NCBI GenBank assembly: GCA_001600455.1
Contig: BCKC01000005.1
Span: 2,914,001 to 2,978,000 of the forward strand
DNA: 64,000 nucleotides
Reading direction: 5' to 3'
Origin: Endocalyx cinctus
Lineage: Eukaryota; Ascomycota; Sordariomycetes; Amphisphaeriales; Apiosporaceae
The translations under genes were made by a program, and so were the position numbers. Below are positions 35,735 to 47,970 of the stretch, one piece after another. Position 1 is the first letter of the stretch. The number at the start of each line of letters is the position of its first letter. The notes below the pieces were generated by a model, which saw only the letters and a list, made by a program, of their open reading frames with translations, did not search any database and was not told the DNA's origin.

Positions 35735-36729
35735 CTACCCTGTCACTTCTGATCCTTTGTACCATATCAAAGCAGCGGGGTGAGCGATGTCGGCAATAAT
35801 TTGCTTCACAGGTATATCGGGAGCAATCGATAATACTACGCTCGTTTCGTCCACTTCTAAGAATCCATTCGGGTCGTCTAGAACAGTGAGATCAGCCGCT
35901 TCCAGTGCCTGCTTATCCTCGGATGAATATTCAGGTTCTTGGACATAGCAATCGACCTCTCCGCGTCCCTTCACCTCCGCTACAAGGTCTCGAAGGCTTA
36001 AGAGGATCCCATGCTGTATGGTGGAGGCGTAAGTAGCGGCAGGATTTGACGTCAATGGCCCACAGGCAAAGCCGATGATTTTTTTGATACCGGCAGATAG
36101 ATTCTTTGTAGAGAAGTATTTCTTAAAGCGGCTACCCTGCTCGCTAGCCTCCCATTCTTTTCGTCGACTGGATAATGTGCGAATGAGATCAAAGACGGGG
36201 GTCTCCGGTCTATACTGATCAGCAGCAAAGCAAATTTGCACGGGAAGATAAGCCATCCATGGAGTGGGATCTAGGACGCGCTCAGGTTCGCAAAGTTCCT
36301 GTATCGGATAATAACGGAGGCGTACCCGGAACCTAGTCAACCCAAAACACTGTTACTATATCAAATGACGGAAGTATGATATTTGCCTAGATAAAAGTGG
36401 CTACACAGAGCATCGTACTGGAAGCATAATACGTACCAGCTACGCCTAAATCCCTCCATCGCCTGTAGTGTATCAAGGTCGTTTCCGAGACCAATATCGA
36501 CGCACTTTTCATCCATTCCTCTCAGCCGAATCTTACTGCTTTCATTCCCACTCTGTTGTAGATTTTTTAGCTGGGCGGAAATATTCTTAAGATCATCCTT
36601 GCGAAATAGGGGAACGTTATCAATATCATACAAGGTTTTGATTTTACTGCAATTGATACGTTTCGTTTCATTGAGTAGCTCGATCCGCCGGCTTCCGTCG
36701 TCATTATGGGTTTGGTCTACTGGCGACAT
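35735..36729 (-). CDS. SRR1-like domain protein
   Basis: 296 residues. Exon 1 is 36729-36437, the intron 36436-36333, and exon 2 36332-35735; splicing converts ..RRS-W to WFRVRLRYYPIQEL in frame. The C-terminal half matches the SRR1 domain, named after a plant clock/light-signalling gene: FACGPLTSNPAATYASTIQH, then DCYVQEPEYSSEDKQALEAA, then LTVLDDPNGFLEVDETSVVL, then HPAALIWYKG. Fungi carry several such proteins of unknown biochemical role, usually with an N-terminal extension like the one here. Expression may be influenced by three 20-bp tandem repeats about 200 bp upstream of the start. No catalytic residues can be named. Confidence 0.8.
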
Positions 36730-37464
36730 CGTTCTTATGCATCTGACTTTTCAGTACGTGATTAAAACTCGCCTCAAGCGTTGAAGGAGGGTTCTCGTGG
36801 TGTTGGAAAGAATAAAGGTTTAGTATCGAGTAGATAGTTGAAAAAGTCTGTGGTATGCCATTTATTATAATTAGAGAGTCTTGCCATGGGATCCATGATG
36901 TTATAAACTTTAATTGTACAGAGCAGTGATTTAGTTCTATGAGCTGTGATTGAGTCTCATGAGCTGTGATTCAATTCCATTCAATTCCATTATCAATGAA
37001 TGAGTCAGTTGTATGAATGGTTGTTGCGATGACATTGAGTTTCGTAGTTAGCAACTGTGTTGTAAACCGTCTTATGCTCACCCCTTTAAATGAAACATGT
37101 CGGTCTAATTTAATTAACACAAGAACGAGGATACTAGAACAAATCTAGCACTGCAAGCGGCGAAAGCATTAATTTTCGGGGAACATACTTTTAGAAATGT
37201 AGTCGAGAAATGTACCATCTGGTGGAAATGGTGAATTTGCTCACCGTACAGCTATCTATCGTTACAATAGCCCTAACTATGTCAATAACTAGCGAATTTA
37301 GTCGGAAGTGTTCCTTTGCCAAAGATTTCGAGTATCGGGCTGTTCAAGCTCAGCCTTCCCAGAGGTAAGAGCAGCCTTTATCTTCTAGTTAGAAGTTTTT
37401 AACGATACTATATCTTCCCTATTCCTATTTATCCATCCAATTCTGATCAAACAATATCATGTAA
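36730..37464. other. Intergenic with 20-bp tandem repeat
   Basis: 735 nt between the SRR1 start and the 3' end of the BBE gene. Apart from the tandem array at 36921-36990, nothing is recognised. Confidence 0.55.
36921..36990. repeat. 20-bp tandem repeat, three and a half copies
   Basis: Units at 36921, 36941 and 36961 all begin GAGC(A/T)GTGATT and end in (T/C)(T/C)AT with exact 20-bp spacing; the half unit 36981-36990 repeats TCAATTCCAT. Lies roughly 200 bp upstream of the SRR1 gene start. Confidence 0.85.
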
Positions 37465-39158
37465 CTAATTACTCGACCCGGGGATTTTAAACCCTCCTGG
37501 GACTCGCTTCTGGAAGACACCATCAGGGTCGTATTTCATCGACACCGCTAGCATCTTTTCCACATTTGCTTCACCGTAGCTTGCAAGAACATCTTGAGTC
37601 CCGTCGGCGTAGTTCTTGTAAATGAACTCGATATGCGCGTCGAGGCTCTCGCTGTATTCCACCATCGCATCCTTCCAAGCCATCATTTTCTTGCGTCCCA
37701 ACTCCTCTTGGTCGACGCCGTTCAGAGCGATGGAGCCCAAGAGAACCATGGCATTATCTTTGAGTCTGTCAATACCGACGATGTTCCCGCCCCTCTCCAC
37801 GCCGTGTTTCGCAACAACTAAAGGTAGGGCCTGAAAGAAACACTGCGTCTCGAAGTCACCGTCAGAAGATTCAACCTTCATTTCTTCTACGAGTTTGCTG
37901 TGCAACTCGACGGCCTTGGCGATGATACGCTCATCGTTCTTAAACGTGACGCTGAACCATATGTTCCTATTTACGATTATTAACTAACTTGAGCTGTGAA
38001 ACGATGCTTAGAGAACTCACCGGTAGCCTGGAGCTTGGGTGTTTGTTGCGAAGCCGGAGATATTTGACATCAAATAACTAGCCGATATGTTCCCTGGGAT
38101 ACTAAGAAACTCGTCGAATGCTGGTGCCTCCACTTTGCCTCCCGTATCGGCCAGAGACTTGACAATGATGGTCTGATTCATCGTAGGAACGTAACTCCAC
38201 CAAACGACGGCGGAACCATTCTGGTACGATTCAAGGTTGTCAACCCAGTGCTTAAGAGCCGTGATATGGGCATCCCCGGCACTTTCAGGATACTCAAAAT
38301 ATGCACTCCAGATGAGGCTCGGGGTGAAGGTTTGTACGTCGAAGCGAGTGACAACACCAAAATTGTTGCCACCACCCTTAAGCGCCGTAAAGAGATCCGT
38401 ATTCTCTTCTGGGCTGGCTTCGATTACAGTTCCGTTGGCAAGCGCCACTTCGAACCCGCGGACGCTGTCGCACGCAAATCCGTATCGAAACATGTATAGG
38501 GAACAGCCGCCGCCGAGTAAGTATCCTCCAACACCCACTTCACCCAAGCGTCCTCCCGGTATGCCCACTCCGAGCTGATCGAGAGTCTCGTAGACTCCTG
38601 CCCACCGGGAACCTGGTTGAACCGAGGCGAGTCCCGTCTCGGGACTGTATGTTGTCGCGTTCATGAGACCTAGGAGTAGGAGAGGTCAGCTTAGAGATTC
38701 AGTCACTTGAACAGTAAGTAGTGTAACACACTCAGATCAATTGTCACGCCATCGTCGATGTTGTTTGCTCCTGTGACGGAAGAGTGACCACCGCTGCGTA
38801 CAGCAAACTTGCACTGCGTCTGAGTAGAGAGGATACTCAGAGTTGCTGCTACCTCTGCGGTGTCTTTGGGTTGAAGGAAGCACCAAGGCGTCAGCTGGGA
38901 CGTGACAGAGAAGTATGATTCGACATCCTCAGAATACGCAGTACTATTGGGGTAATAAACGTGCTCGAGATTGCCTTGGAGAATTTGGCACTGTTACTAG
39001 GTAAGCAAGATATTTTCTTCAAAGGGGTCCGTTCCTCTCCTTCGGTCATTCTTACTTACACAATCTGCGGGAGTGGCCGCGGATAGCTGGGAGTATTGGG
39101 ACCCAAGGACAGCCCCAGATAAGAAAGCCGTAGCTGCTATGACACGTATCGAATCCAT
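37465..39158 (-). CDS. Secreted FAD-linked oxidase, BBE/PCMH type
   Basis: Extracellular or vesicular flavoprotein oxidase of 502 residues. Exons: 39158-39060, 38990-38732, 38669-38021, 37966-37465. A signal peptide (MDSIRVIAATAFLSGAVLGS) leads to ADCCQILQG; the double Cys and following PNSTAYSEDVESYFS are typical of the fungal PCMH family. FAVRSGGHS holds the His that carries FAD through an 8-alpha bond. The second covalent attachment Cys of bicovalent berberine-bridge enzymes is absent: the loop reads GRLGEVGVGGYLLGGG. The BBE C-terminal block NYADG plus KMLAVSMKYDPDGVFQKRVP is present. Such oxidases act on oligosaccharides or on natural-product intermediates; which one applies here is unknown. 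Several Asn-X-Ser/Thr sites fit secretion. Confidence 0.88.
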
Positions 39159-41064
39159 TTCTCTTCCCCTTAATACTGTAAAACAGTAAAGTAGTGAAGA
39201 GGCAGCAAGGCATGCCCACAGAGGAAAGTAGAGATTATAAATCAAAATCATGGACGAGATGATAGTGATCGCATTTGGTCCGCTCGGTAGAACTACGGTC
39301 AATATTTCCTAGGACTCAGTTTTAGTGACCAATGGCATGGGTCTGAACCACGGTATGGTGGAGTTTTATCGGAACCTCCCCTGCTCCCCCGCTGTTGCAA
39401 GGAGCAAGAAGACCGCACAACCCCGGAATAGTAATGGTTACTTTACCCCACATACTCCGCACCGAATATAGAGATCAAAAGCTCCGTTATTAGGATTGTA
39501 TACTTCAGTGATTTAGAATATTTTCGTGATATTTATACGATGTAGCACAAGGCAATACTAAGCATTTCCTAAAGATTCCGAGGCTTAAAAAGATAGAAAA
39601 TGATATATGAGTTACACATATAATCGGAACACTTCAATAGAAAACTTGTGGGCGGCTATCATCCGACTTACAACGCACGTACCTCTTACGGGGTAGTGGG
39701 GAAATATTTACCTACTAGTTACTATGTAGTATAGAGGTAAAGCTAGAGGACTTGAGGCTCCAGTGAACTTGGCAAAAGTAGGGCATCAACAAGAATTGTT
39801 ATAGCAAGTATTGACTTCGTCCAATCAGATAGTTAGAAGACCTGAGAGACTCTGGTATTGATTGTAATAGTTCGCGGAGCCCTCGTATAGACATCTGAAT
39901 AAGGAGCTATCACCAAATTGGAAATTTGAACATAAGCATTTGACTAGATGACAATCGTAAGACGACAATCGGAATCGATCTTGTCGGAGGGCCAATTAAA
40001 ATGTATCTTGAGGTATTTTCTTTCGCGTCGGTTTCCTACTCGGGGAATGGTAGTCTTACAGTCAAGCGGTGTTTCGTACAGTAATTAATAACTGCTATTC
40101 CGACTGATATTTCGAATGATAAATGGCTAGTCGGTACGATATTTCAACTACCGTATCTTAACTTCCACTTCAAATACTCGTCAAGATACTAGTTGATATA
40201 TTTCATCATCCCGCACAGCCCGCACTGGCCGGCTGGCTGGGTGGGCTCAAAAAAAAAGGAGTTTGCGATACTCTGTTTTTAACAAGCGCTGACAGGGTGT
40301 GTGCCAAGGGCATCAATTGATACGTATCTTTCCTGCCCTACATAAAACCCCTATTGTATACGGTACAGTATGGAGGTTAGCGGCTGAACTGCGGGTGTTG
40401 GCTGCAACGTGGAGACTAATTATCATATTGAATATGTGAGGTTGCAGGTGTTGGTATATCAAACATAAAACACTGAGAGAAGTGACTGGACATCTACATA
40501 AACGAGAGCCATATATTAATTAGATAGCGGGAGATGATCAACAGTTCCCTGTACAATAGACCCTGGTTCTCCTCGCCACTGTGTTAAGTACTACACAGCT
40601 CCCTCTGTTAGAGTACAGTCATATTTAATGTATTGGATTGTCCATGTACTACAATACGTGGATTCAATGACCATAAATGATAATAGGGGTGTGTCTGAAT
40701 GATAATATATCGTGAACCTTTAGTGCTAAAGTAAATGATCATTACGCTATGCACATAAAGTCAAGTGCAAAATAACATAACTATTCAACCTGTAAGGGAT
40801 GTGAGTAGGCACGTATTGACGCATTTATAAAGTTGCCCGAGACACCTGTTGGTGGCAACTTGCATTTTGCCCGAAGCAACGTCTCGCCACTTTTTTTTTT
40901 CTTATTGTGTACGTTTCAGATGCACGTTATTTGACAAAGCCTTGCTTTCTAGAAATGTAGCTCGCTCTTGTCAGACACTCCCTAATAAAACTCTAGGCGC
41001 ATCTTTTGTTTTTAGAAATATTCATTCGCATTCTAGCTTATCTCTTGTTTCATACTGCTTCGAA
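39159..41064. other. Long intergenic region, divergent promoters
   Basis: 1.9 kb between the divergent BBE oxidase and amidohydrolase. No gene seen. An in-frame extension upstream of the amidohydrolase Met (to 40849) is open but begins without ATG and looks like leader sequence. Confidence 0.5.
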
Positions 41065-42654
41065 ATGGCTGCAAGTGGGCACAAACTCCTTTCCGGTGGC
41101 ACCATCGTTGCTTTTGACCGAGACTCCGAGTTATTCAAGATTGTTCGCGGTGGGTCTCTCTTAATCCAAGACGGTCGCATTGCGGCTATCTCGGACATCG
41201 CTTTACCCGATGTGCATCAAAACACCGAGATAGTTGATTGCAAGAATAAAATCATAACTCCCGGATTTATTGATACCCACCGCCATGGCTGGCAGACTGT
41301 ATTCAAAACAATGGGTTCCAATACGACCCTAGGAGAATACGTAAGTCGCTACAGCGCTTTTGTCGCTATGCCGTTATTCACTCCAGAGGATATTTACATC
41401 AGTCAAGTTGCGGGCATTCACGAAGCCCTTGCCGCTGGAGTCACCACAATGCTCGACCATGCTCACCACACGTGGACTCGCGAGCATGCCGAGGCCGGTT
41501 GGAAAGCGTCAGTTGATAGTGGCGGGAGGGTGTTTTTTGCCTACACATTCATGAACACTTCGACCGATTTCCAGGTACCACAACAAATGGCGCATTGGCG
41601 CGAGCTGGCTGCCTCTGCGCCGCCTAGCCTCGCATCTCTCTGTATTTCTTACGACGACTTCACCAATAACCCCGAGTCCATTACTCGAGATGTCATCGGT
41701 CTTGCTAAGTGAGGTCTTCGTCCTTTTTTTTTTTTTTTGGAATAACCTTCTTCGTTACATTTAAAATTAACAACCGCGTCAGGGATAGCAACGTAGCAGC
41801 ACTCACTACTCATCAAGTTGAAGGGCCCTGGCTGCGTGAGTAGTTATGACTTTGGATATGTTGCTTCAGTCAATTGACTCTAACCTTCGATAGTCGGAAA
41901 TACTCCCGAGGATCTCAACCGCCTCGGAATGCTAAACTCCAAGATCCCGGTGGTCATCTCACACGCCTCATTCCTTACCGCTAGGGGAGCCAACATCTTG
42001 CGCCAGACAAATCAGCACATTTCCATAACCGCCGAATCCGAGATGCACTACGGTCTCATGAACCCAACAAGCCATCTAATTCTCGACCAGGCCTCTCTCG
42101 GCATCGACACGCACTTCGCCTTCTCAACCGACATTTTGACGCAGGCGCGTCTGTGGCTCCAGACCGTCCGCGCTCGGCTGTATGCCCCGGCCGTTATCGA
42201 GCGCTGGGAGATCCCCGACGAGAATCCCATGTCCGTCAACCAAGCCTTCTCCCTCGCCACGCGACACGGCGGGCAAGCCCTCGGCAGGGAAGACCTGGGC
42301 GTGATCGAGGTAGGCGCCGCGGCCGACCTCGTCGTGTGGGACGGCCGGTCGCCCGCGATGTTAGGATGGACCGACCCTATCGCGGCCGTAATATTGCATG
42401 CGAGCGTCGGCGATATCGACCACGTCTTAGTAGCCGGGAACTTTGTCAAACGCGACAAAAAGCTCGTCATCGACGGATTCGAAGACGTCCAGGATAAATT
42501 TCTGGAGGCTGCCGCGCGTATTCAGGACAAGCTGAAAGCAACCCCTCTTCCAAAGCTGGAAGGCAACTTTTTAACTGGAAATCCGTATGGCCACGTGCAG
42601 GAGGCCGATATTTGCCGAGGTAATGGAACAGGCTATAGGCCAAACTATGTGTAG
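41065..42654 (+). CDS. Metal-dependent amidohydrolase (cytosine/guanine/SAH-deaminase-like)
   Basis: Hydrolase of the amidohydrolase superfamily, TRZ/ATZ group, 485 residues, cytosolic; members deaminate purines or dechlorinate/deaminate triazines. Exons: 41065-41708, 41783-41835, 41894-42654. The start is an ATG in a good context (GAAATGG). Motifs in order: GFIDTHRHGWQT with the HxH metal pair, LDHAHHT, TTHQVEG (third His), VVISHASF (fourth His) and FSTD with the metal-binding Asp. GAAADLVVWDG is the family's composite-domain ending. The middle exon of only 53 nt carries the third His, so splicing there is essential. All metal residues are present, so activity is likely, but the substrate is open. 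Faces the Gfo/Idh/MocA gene. Confidence 0.87.
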
Positions 42655-42827
42655 TTCTTAGGAGTACAGTACGTGCTATCAGATTGCATGCGTTCGGTTG
42701 GGGATTTTACGGATAATAATCATTAATTTTGCCTTCTTCCTTTTTCTATATAATCTATGGAATGAGACATGCCATTTATCTATACCAGTAAGGGCCCGGT
42801 GTCCCTCTCTTTCGAGAAATTCTTAGT

Positions 42828-44116
42828 CTACCGGCTAGATACCCACTTCTTGTACAGCATGTCAAATATCTTGATATCTTCCATTGCATCTGTGATATTC
42901 GTCTTAATATCTTTTCCATTCGCGAAAGCTTCATACAATTGCTCCAGTTCAGAAGAATACGCGTCCTTGTAGGAACTCTGAATCTCGCGGCGTTGAGGTT
43001 CGCCGTACTCGTTAATCTCCTCTACGTGAACTTTGATTGGGAGTCCCTTGACGTATGGACTATCATACTACAAACTCAAGTTAGCCAATGATATTTTGAG
43101 CTGCGCGGAATAGGGGTAAGCTTAGTTCAAGGGTTGGGATGACTATATACCTGGATCCAGACCCTCTTTTTCGCACTGTAGACCGCGATGTGCGCATCAA
43201 ATACGGGTATCTCGTCGATTCCGCTTTCGTAAGTCAAAGCAAACGGCGACCCATCCTTATTGCGATAATTCATGATGGCGCTGTAGAAGGGTTCATGGAC
43301 GCTCACGCCGGCAATGCTATCGGGCGAGCCGAACGTTTCTCTCATCAGAGAGAGGTCATGGGAGCCGAGACTGCCCAAGAATCTGCAGAACTTTCGGTGC
43401 TCATCCGTTATCTCCTCGCCGGGGAAGGCTTCTTTGAACAACTCCTCGAGACGAGCATCTCGCTCTGCACCGGCGGTAGGTGGGAAGTCGAAGTTCTTGG
43501 TCTGGTACGTGGCCGAGCCATCGACGAAGTATGCGTTTGGTCCGGTGAAGTCTCGAACCCGTGCGTACAGTATTTTCGGTATGGTGGCGATCTCTCTTTT
43601 GAAGGCTTCGAGATACGAAGGTGCGTAGCGACGCATGTAACCGACGAATACCCTCTTGCCGCCGGACGCGCGCTCCGCGTCGACGATCTTCTGAGTCGAA
43701 GGGAGGGATAACGAGACGGGCTTCTCCAACATGACGTTCTTGCCGGCTTCTAACGCGGCTACCGCCAATGGGGTGTGGCTATCGTCCGAGGTCAAGACGA
43801 AAACAACGTCGACCTTCGGATTTTTCAAGACAACATTGGGGTCGGTCGTCGCCTCCGGGATATGCCATTTCGCCGCACAGTATTCCACATTCTTCTTCGA
43901 GATGTCGCAGATAGACTCGATTGAGAACAGATGACTCATTAGGAAAAGACATGGCCCATGGCATACTTGAAAAACTTCCTACACATTATATAATAGTTTT
44001 AGCACGGGATATTCCTGTTACTAGATGCATGATTGTGTAGCTAGCCAGATCGGGATACCTACGCCTGCACCAACGATACCGACCCCTAACTTCTTGCTAA
44101 CTGTATTGGCGGCCAT
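42828..44116 (-). CDS. Gfo/Idh/MocA-family NAD(P)-dependent oxidoreductase
   Basis: Sugar- or inositol-type dehydrogenase, 373 residues. Exons: 44116-44063, 43978-43151, 43067-42828. Exon 1 is tiny and gives MAANTVSKKLGVGIVGAG, the start of the Rossmann fold, with EVFQV following in exon 2. LEKPVSLS holds the conserved EKP motif at the nicotinamide site. The C-terminal domain includes RKFCRFLGSLGSHDLSLMRE, in which His-Asp sits in the usual catalytic position. The last intron is needed to reach the final 79 residues; reading through it would end at VYSHPNP. Members oxidise sugars, inositols and related polyols. It is convergent with the amidohydrolase, 173 nt apart. Confidence 0.88.
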
Positions 44117-44505
44117 GTCTCCGAATTTTCAAGGTTTAATACTATAGATATTTAGTGTAATTTCTAAGGAGTGTGAATTCAACACTATGATAGAAAGGTT
44201 AAGACAGTTGATACAAAAGAAGGCCGTGACCCGCCGTCACAATATTGGGAATATGGCACGTCGGCGATTGGTTTACTTCGGATAGAGAGAGCGGTTGGAC
44301 TTCTGGATTAGCATCATACTGTAGTGTAGAGAGGAGAAATCATGCGCTCGAAGCATCAATTCAGTGATCCACACTAGCATGCTACTCCAAATATGCAGTG
44401 TTATTCATACTACCCGATTAACGCCACCTCAACACCGCCAAGGCACTATACCTGTTTCGGTCGTCAAAAAACAGGGCCGTTTTCTATTTTGTTTTCTCAA
44501 CTAGT
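44117..44505. other. Short intergenic flank of the transposon relic
   Basis: About 390 nt. Terminal inverted repeats of the adjacent piggyBac element were looked for here and at 45600-45900, but none could be matched with confidence. Confidence 0.4.
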
Positions 44506-45471
44506 CTACACTAAACCATGATATCTCTTAAAGCAGTATTGATTCGTGTTTTCTGGGTGACAGAGTGCCACATCACATTCTAAACAACCGAAAGTGCTAT
44601 GTGGAGGGTTTTTTATGTTACCATCAATATCACGAAAAATTGTACGTTTCTGTGATAGAATAGTGAACCCGCTACAGGCCTTACAAGGGCTGTTTTTACC
44701 GCGTTTAGTGAAGGTATGTTGATGCAGGGGAGTATTCATAGATGTTGTTGCGGGTGCTGAACGCTTGCCCAGATGACTACAAGGCCCGTATTTTTCAAAT
44801 ATTTCATGAATCAACTGTTTCCTCCATGCGGGATGCGAGGCATATCGCTTCCATTTAAGGCTTGTAGCCTTACTTTGCAGTGTATAGCTGTTGTTGAGTC
44901 CTGTTTCAAGTGAAAACTTCAAAAATGGAATCTCTTTTCCTTTCGAACGTATGCGATGATTGAGCGAATGTTGACCTCGTACTACTTGAGTATAAGCATC
45001 GCTGTTGGTATCGATATCATCAGAGTCCCCTACTGCTAGGTGACTCAACAGTGATTCGAAACGGTTACGAGACATGTATTTCCGTATGACATGGTCCGGT
45101 GTATGAGGTTTTTGGGACCAATAGTCATCGTAAGAGCTTTCTTTATGTAATCCCATATATATAATTGCTCCAAGAAAGATATATAATTCGGGTACAGTCG
45201 GTGGGCGCCAATGCCGTTCCCGAGAATAGCGCTTCCAGGGGCCGGTGCGGTCTTCTGACATATAATTTACCCATTTCTGGAGCAAATTAGATGGGAAAAA
45301 CAACTCAAAAAGCTTCAAAGGCGTATCGGGGAGTTCTCGAATAGTGATTTCTCGGTCAGGGAGTTCAAATGGTTGGAAATCTTCGGGTGGGAGTGAGTCG
45401 ATTTCGGGTGGGTTGGTAGGTTCAAAAGTACCTCCATTAACTTCCGTGCGAGGATTTTCTTGAGTAGTCAT
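44506..45471 (-). mobile_element. PiggyBac-type transposase, internally deleted
   Basis: A continuous 321-codon frame related to piggyBac/PGBD transposases (DDE_Tnp_1_7). The N-terminal block includes LFELFFPSNLLQKWVNYM, PTVPELYIFLGAIIYMGL, DDYWS and HVIRKYMSRNRFESLLSHL, all typical of the family start. Around residue 160-170 it jumps to FSLETGLNNSY, which belongs near the family C terminus, and then ends in a Cys-rich zinc-finger-like tail (PCKAC, FGCLECDVALC). The central catalytic DDE core is therefore missing, while the frame is kept. Full proteins of this group are about twice as long. It cannot transpose alone; it is either a decayed copy, a non-autonomous derivative or a retained DNA-binding protein. 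Confidence 0.78.
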
Positions 45472-46810
45472 TATTAATTGAAATCAATCGCGAAGTGTTC
45501 GAAAATAACGAAACAACAAAAATCAATTGAAAAAAACGCGTTGGAAATGGTGTTGTTGTGAAAAGAAGTAAATAAAGACACGAAATATTGAGATATTCAT
45601 TGTTGTAGCTCCTGATAATTCGCATTTCGGGCCCGTGAACACCTTACAGATACGTCATATATGATGTTCTCCACTTTATACTAGTGGACCCCCCGTAAGC
45701 AGCTATCCGATGCTGCCATATTCAACAATTTGAGGTTCTGATCCATTACAAGGATAGCACGTGACTGAAGGTATTATCCAGACCTGCCAGATTATCTACT
45801 TAGTACGCAGTACCTAACTTGTGCCGGGTTTGCGGTAGTACTACCGGCGGTGCATTTTGAGTCGTTTTAGGTTCTCCGCTGACCGCCGGTGGCCCTGATA
45901 AATCTTATCTTTTTTTTCACTGACATTAGAGTGCGATTATATGTATCCGCGACGGGACCTTGCGGGGTACGGTAAAGCCCCCTTTTTTGTCGGTTGATCC
46001 ATTTATGACTAAACATTTCGTGGTTATCTCCGCCGTATAATGCCGAGTTGGCGCCAGCAAAAATTGAGGGCTCTCCTTCTCTTTTCAGCAGCTTGCAACG
46101 TGTCTCGGGCCCACATTCGCCTATTAGATCTGCTGTGGTGTTAATTTCATCGGCGGAGTCAACGACGGACCACCTGAGTTGACCCGGAGATTGCCTCTTA
46201 CCATCCAAGGCATCTCCTCTGTCAGATTGGCGTTTGGGATCTAGTTTCTTCCGTATTATCCATAACACCTCATGAACAAGAAAAAAAAGGGGGAAAGTCA
46301 CAGGGTTCTCGGTTCTCTCCCTAGCTGTTCGATTGATGATCGCTTCGTGGATGACGAGTTTAGTGTATCCGCGCCACCGGACCAATGAGGATTCATCTTG
46401 TCTCCAACGTTCACATACTTATATGGAGTAACAATGGACCCTTAAAGCTATTCTTGGTTATTTCTCCATGTTCATTATGCGCCATCTTTATTGGTTGATT
46501 CCCATAATTTACGCAGCACGGTGTAAGAAACAATCCCCTCACGATCGCTTCGCGGGGAATAATACCTTCCACTTACTACAGGTCTGTCTATATAGTAGTT
46601 TGGGAGAACGGATCAAGACTCCATCCGAAAAGCCGTACTCGCGCATCTCGTCTTCCTCAAAGCTCTCTACTACATGAATGATCTGGGGTAGACGAAATAT
46701 AGCTCTGGCACAACTAGACTCCATATATGTTTGCTGAAATCTGATATCGTTTGTTTTTTTTTGTTTTTGTTTTTTTTGAAGGGGAAAAGTTATTACTAGA
46801 GTTTCCCACG
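45472..46810. other. Intergenic region with an unrecognised 172-codon frame
   Basis: 1.3 kb upstream of both the transposase relic and the xylitol-dehydrogenase-like gene. A 172-codon minus-strand frame (45867-46385) has no recognised motif and is not called as a gene. A T-rich tract (46752-46777) precedes the next gene. Confidence 0.45.
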
Positions 46811-47970
46811 ATGTCTGTGTCGGGAGGACTGTCAAGTAACGAAGCTCTAGTTCTCTCTACAGATCTCAAGTTTCACTACGAACAAAGGCCAATTCCTGAG
46901 CTATTGACTCCAAATTATGTCTTGGTAGAGATTCTAGCTACCGGAATTTGCGGCTCTGACGTGAGTATATGTACCGACCTGATTAGCTTTAAACATTTCC
47001 ACCTTCTTACTTGGGAAGCACTCTTTAGGTCCATTACTGGAAAGATGGGGGCATCGGGAATAACATAGTCCGGTCTCCAATCGTCCTCGGGCACGAATCG
47101 TCAGGGAAAATAGTTCAATGCGGAGCCGCCGTGCAGTCCCTAAAGATCGGGGACGCAGTTGCGGTTGAGCCCGGGGTTCCGTGTCGGCTCTGCAAGCTGT
47201 GCCGAGCGGGACGCTATCACCTATGTCTAGACATGCGATTCGCCGCGACGCCTCCCATCGACGGCACGTTGACGAGGTACTACGCGGTCCCCGAGGACTT
47301 CTGCTACAAGCTGCCCGACTCGATCCCCGTCGAGCAAGGCGCTCTCCTCGAACCTCTCAGCGTCGCCGTTCACGTCGCCCAGCTGTCGGGTCTGAAGCCG
47401 GGTAATTCCGTCCTGGTACTTGGCGCGGGCCCGATAGGACTGCTCTGCTGCGCCGTCGCGCGCGCGTTTGGCGCGAGCGTCGTGACAGCCACAGATATCG
47501 ACGCCAACCGTCTATCTTTTCTCGCGAACTATTTCCCGGCGTCGTACCCTTATATCGTCGACGACGGGCTGTCTTACCGAGAGCAAGCCGAAGCCCTCCT
47601 AAAAAACGCCGGTCTGCCGCAAGGGGTAGACATATGCATCGACGCTACGGGCGTCGAATCGTCTATCCAGACCGGCGTGGCGGCGTTGACCCGAGGCGGG
47701 GTTTTCGTGCAGGCGGGGCTCGGAAAACCGGAGATCACTTTTCCGGTGGGACTCTTGGGGAATAAGGAAGCCGTTTACAGAGGAAGTTTTCGGTACGGCG
47801 CGGGAGATTATGCGCTTGCGTTACACCTGGTTGAAAGTGGACAGGTAGATGTAAAGTCCTTGATCACGCACCGTTACCCCTTTAAAGACGCCCGGAAAGC
47901 GTTTGAGGGAACGGCGATGCAGCTGGGTATCAAGACTATCATCCTTGGCGCGGGAGTGTCGGATAACTAA
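46811..47970 (+). CDS. Zinc-dependent polyol dehydrogenase (D-xylulose reductase/sorbitol dehydrogenase type)
   Basis: Medium-chain, zinc-containing dehydrogenase, 363 residues, oxidising a polyol such as xylitol or sorbitol to a ketose with NAD. Exon 1 is 46811-46960, the intron 46961-47028, and exon 2 47029-47970. Catalytic zinc ligands: Cys in TGICGSD, His-Glu in LGHESSG. Structural zinc is carried by four Cys in VPCRLCKLCRAGRYHLC. The cofactor motif is VLGAGPIGLL, followed by Asp (TATDIDANR), which favours NAD over NADP. VHYW right after the splice site is the signature of xylitol/sorbitol dehydrogenases. ITHRYPFKDARKAFE is the usual C-terminal block. GC-rich exon 2. Together with the Gfo/Idh enzyme and the sugar transporter it suggests polyol and sugar use, but the genes are spread over 20 kb. 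Confidence 0.92.

Noticed and set aside
16529..39158. A secondary-metabolite cluster (P450, SDR, Zn2Cys6 factor, MFS, BBE oxidase)
   Set aside because: No polyketide synthase, NRPS, terpene cyclase or other backbone gene is present, and the tailoring-like genes are widely spaced among unrelated ones.
40849..41064. N-terminal extension of the amidohydrolase
   Set aside because: Opens without an ATG; the Met at 41065 has a good context and begins exactly where family members do.
45867..46385. 172-codon minus-strand frame upstream of the polyol dehydrogenase
   Set aside because: No recognisable motif, odd composition and overlap with presumed promoter and transposon flank; likely chance.
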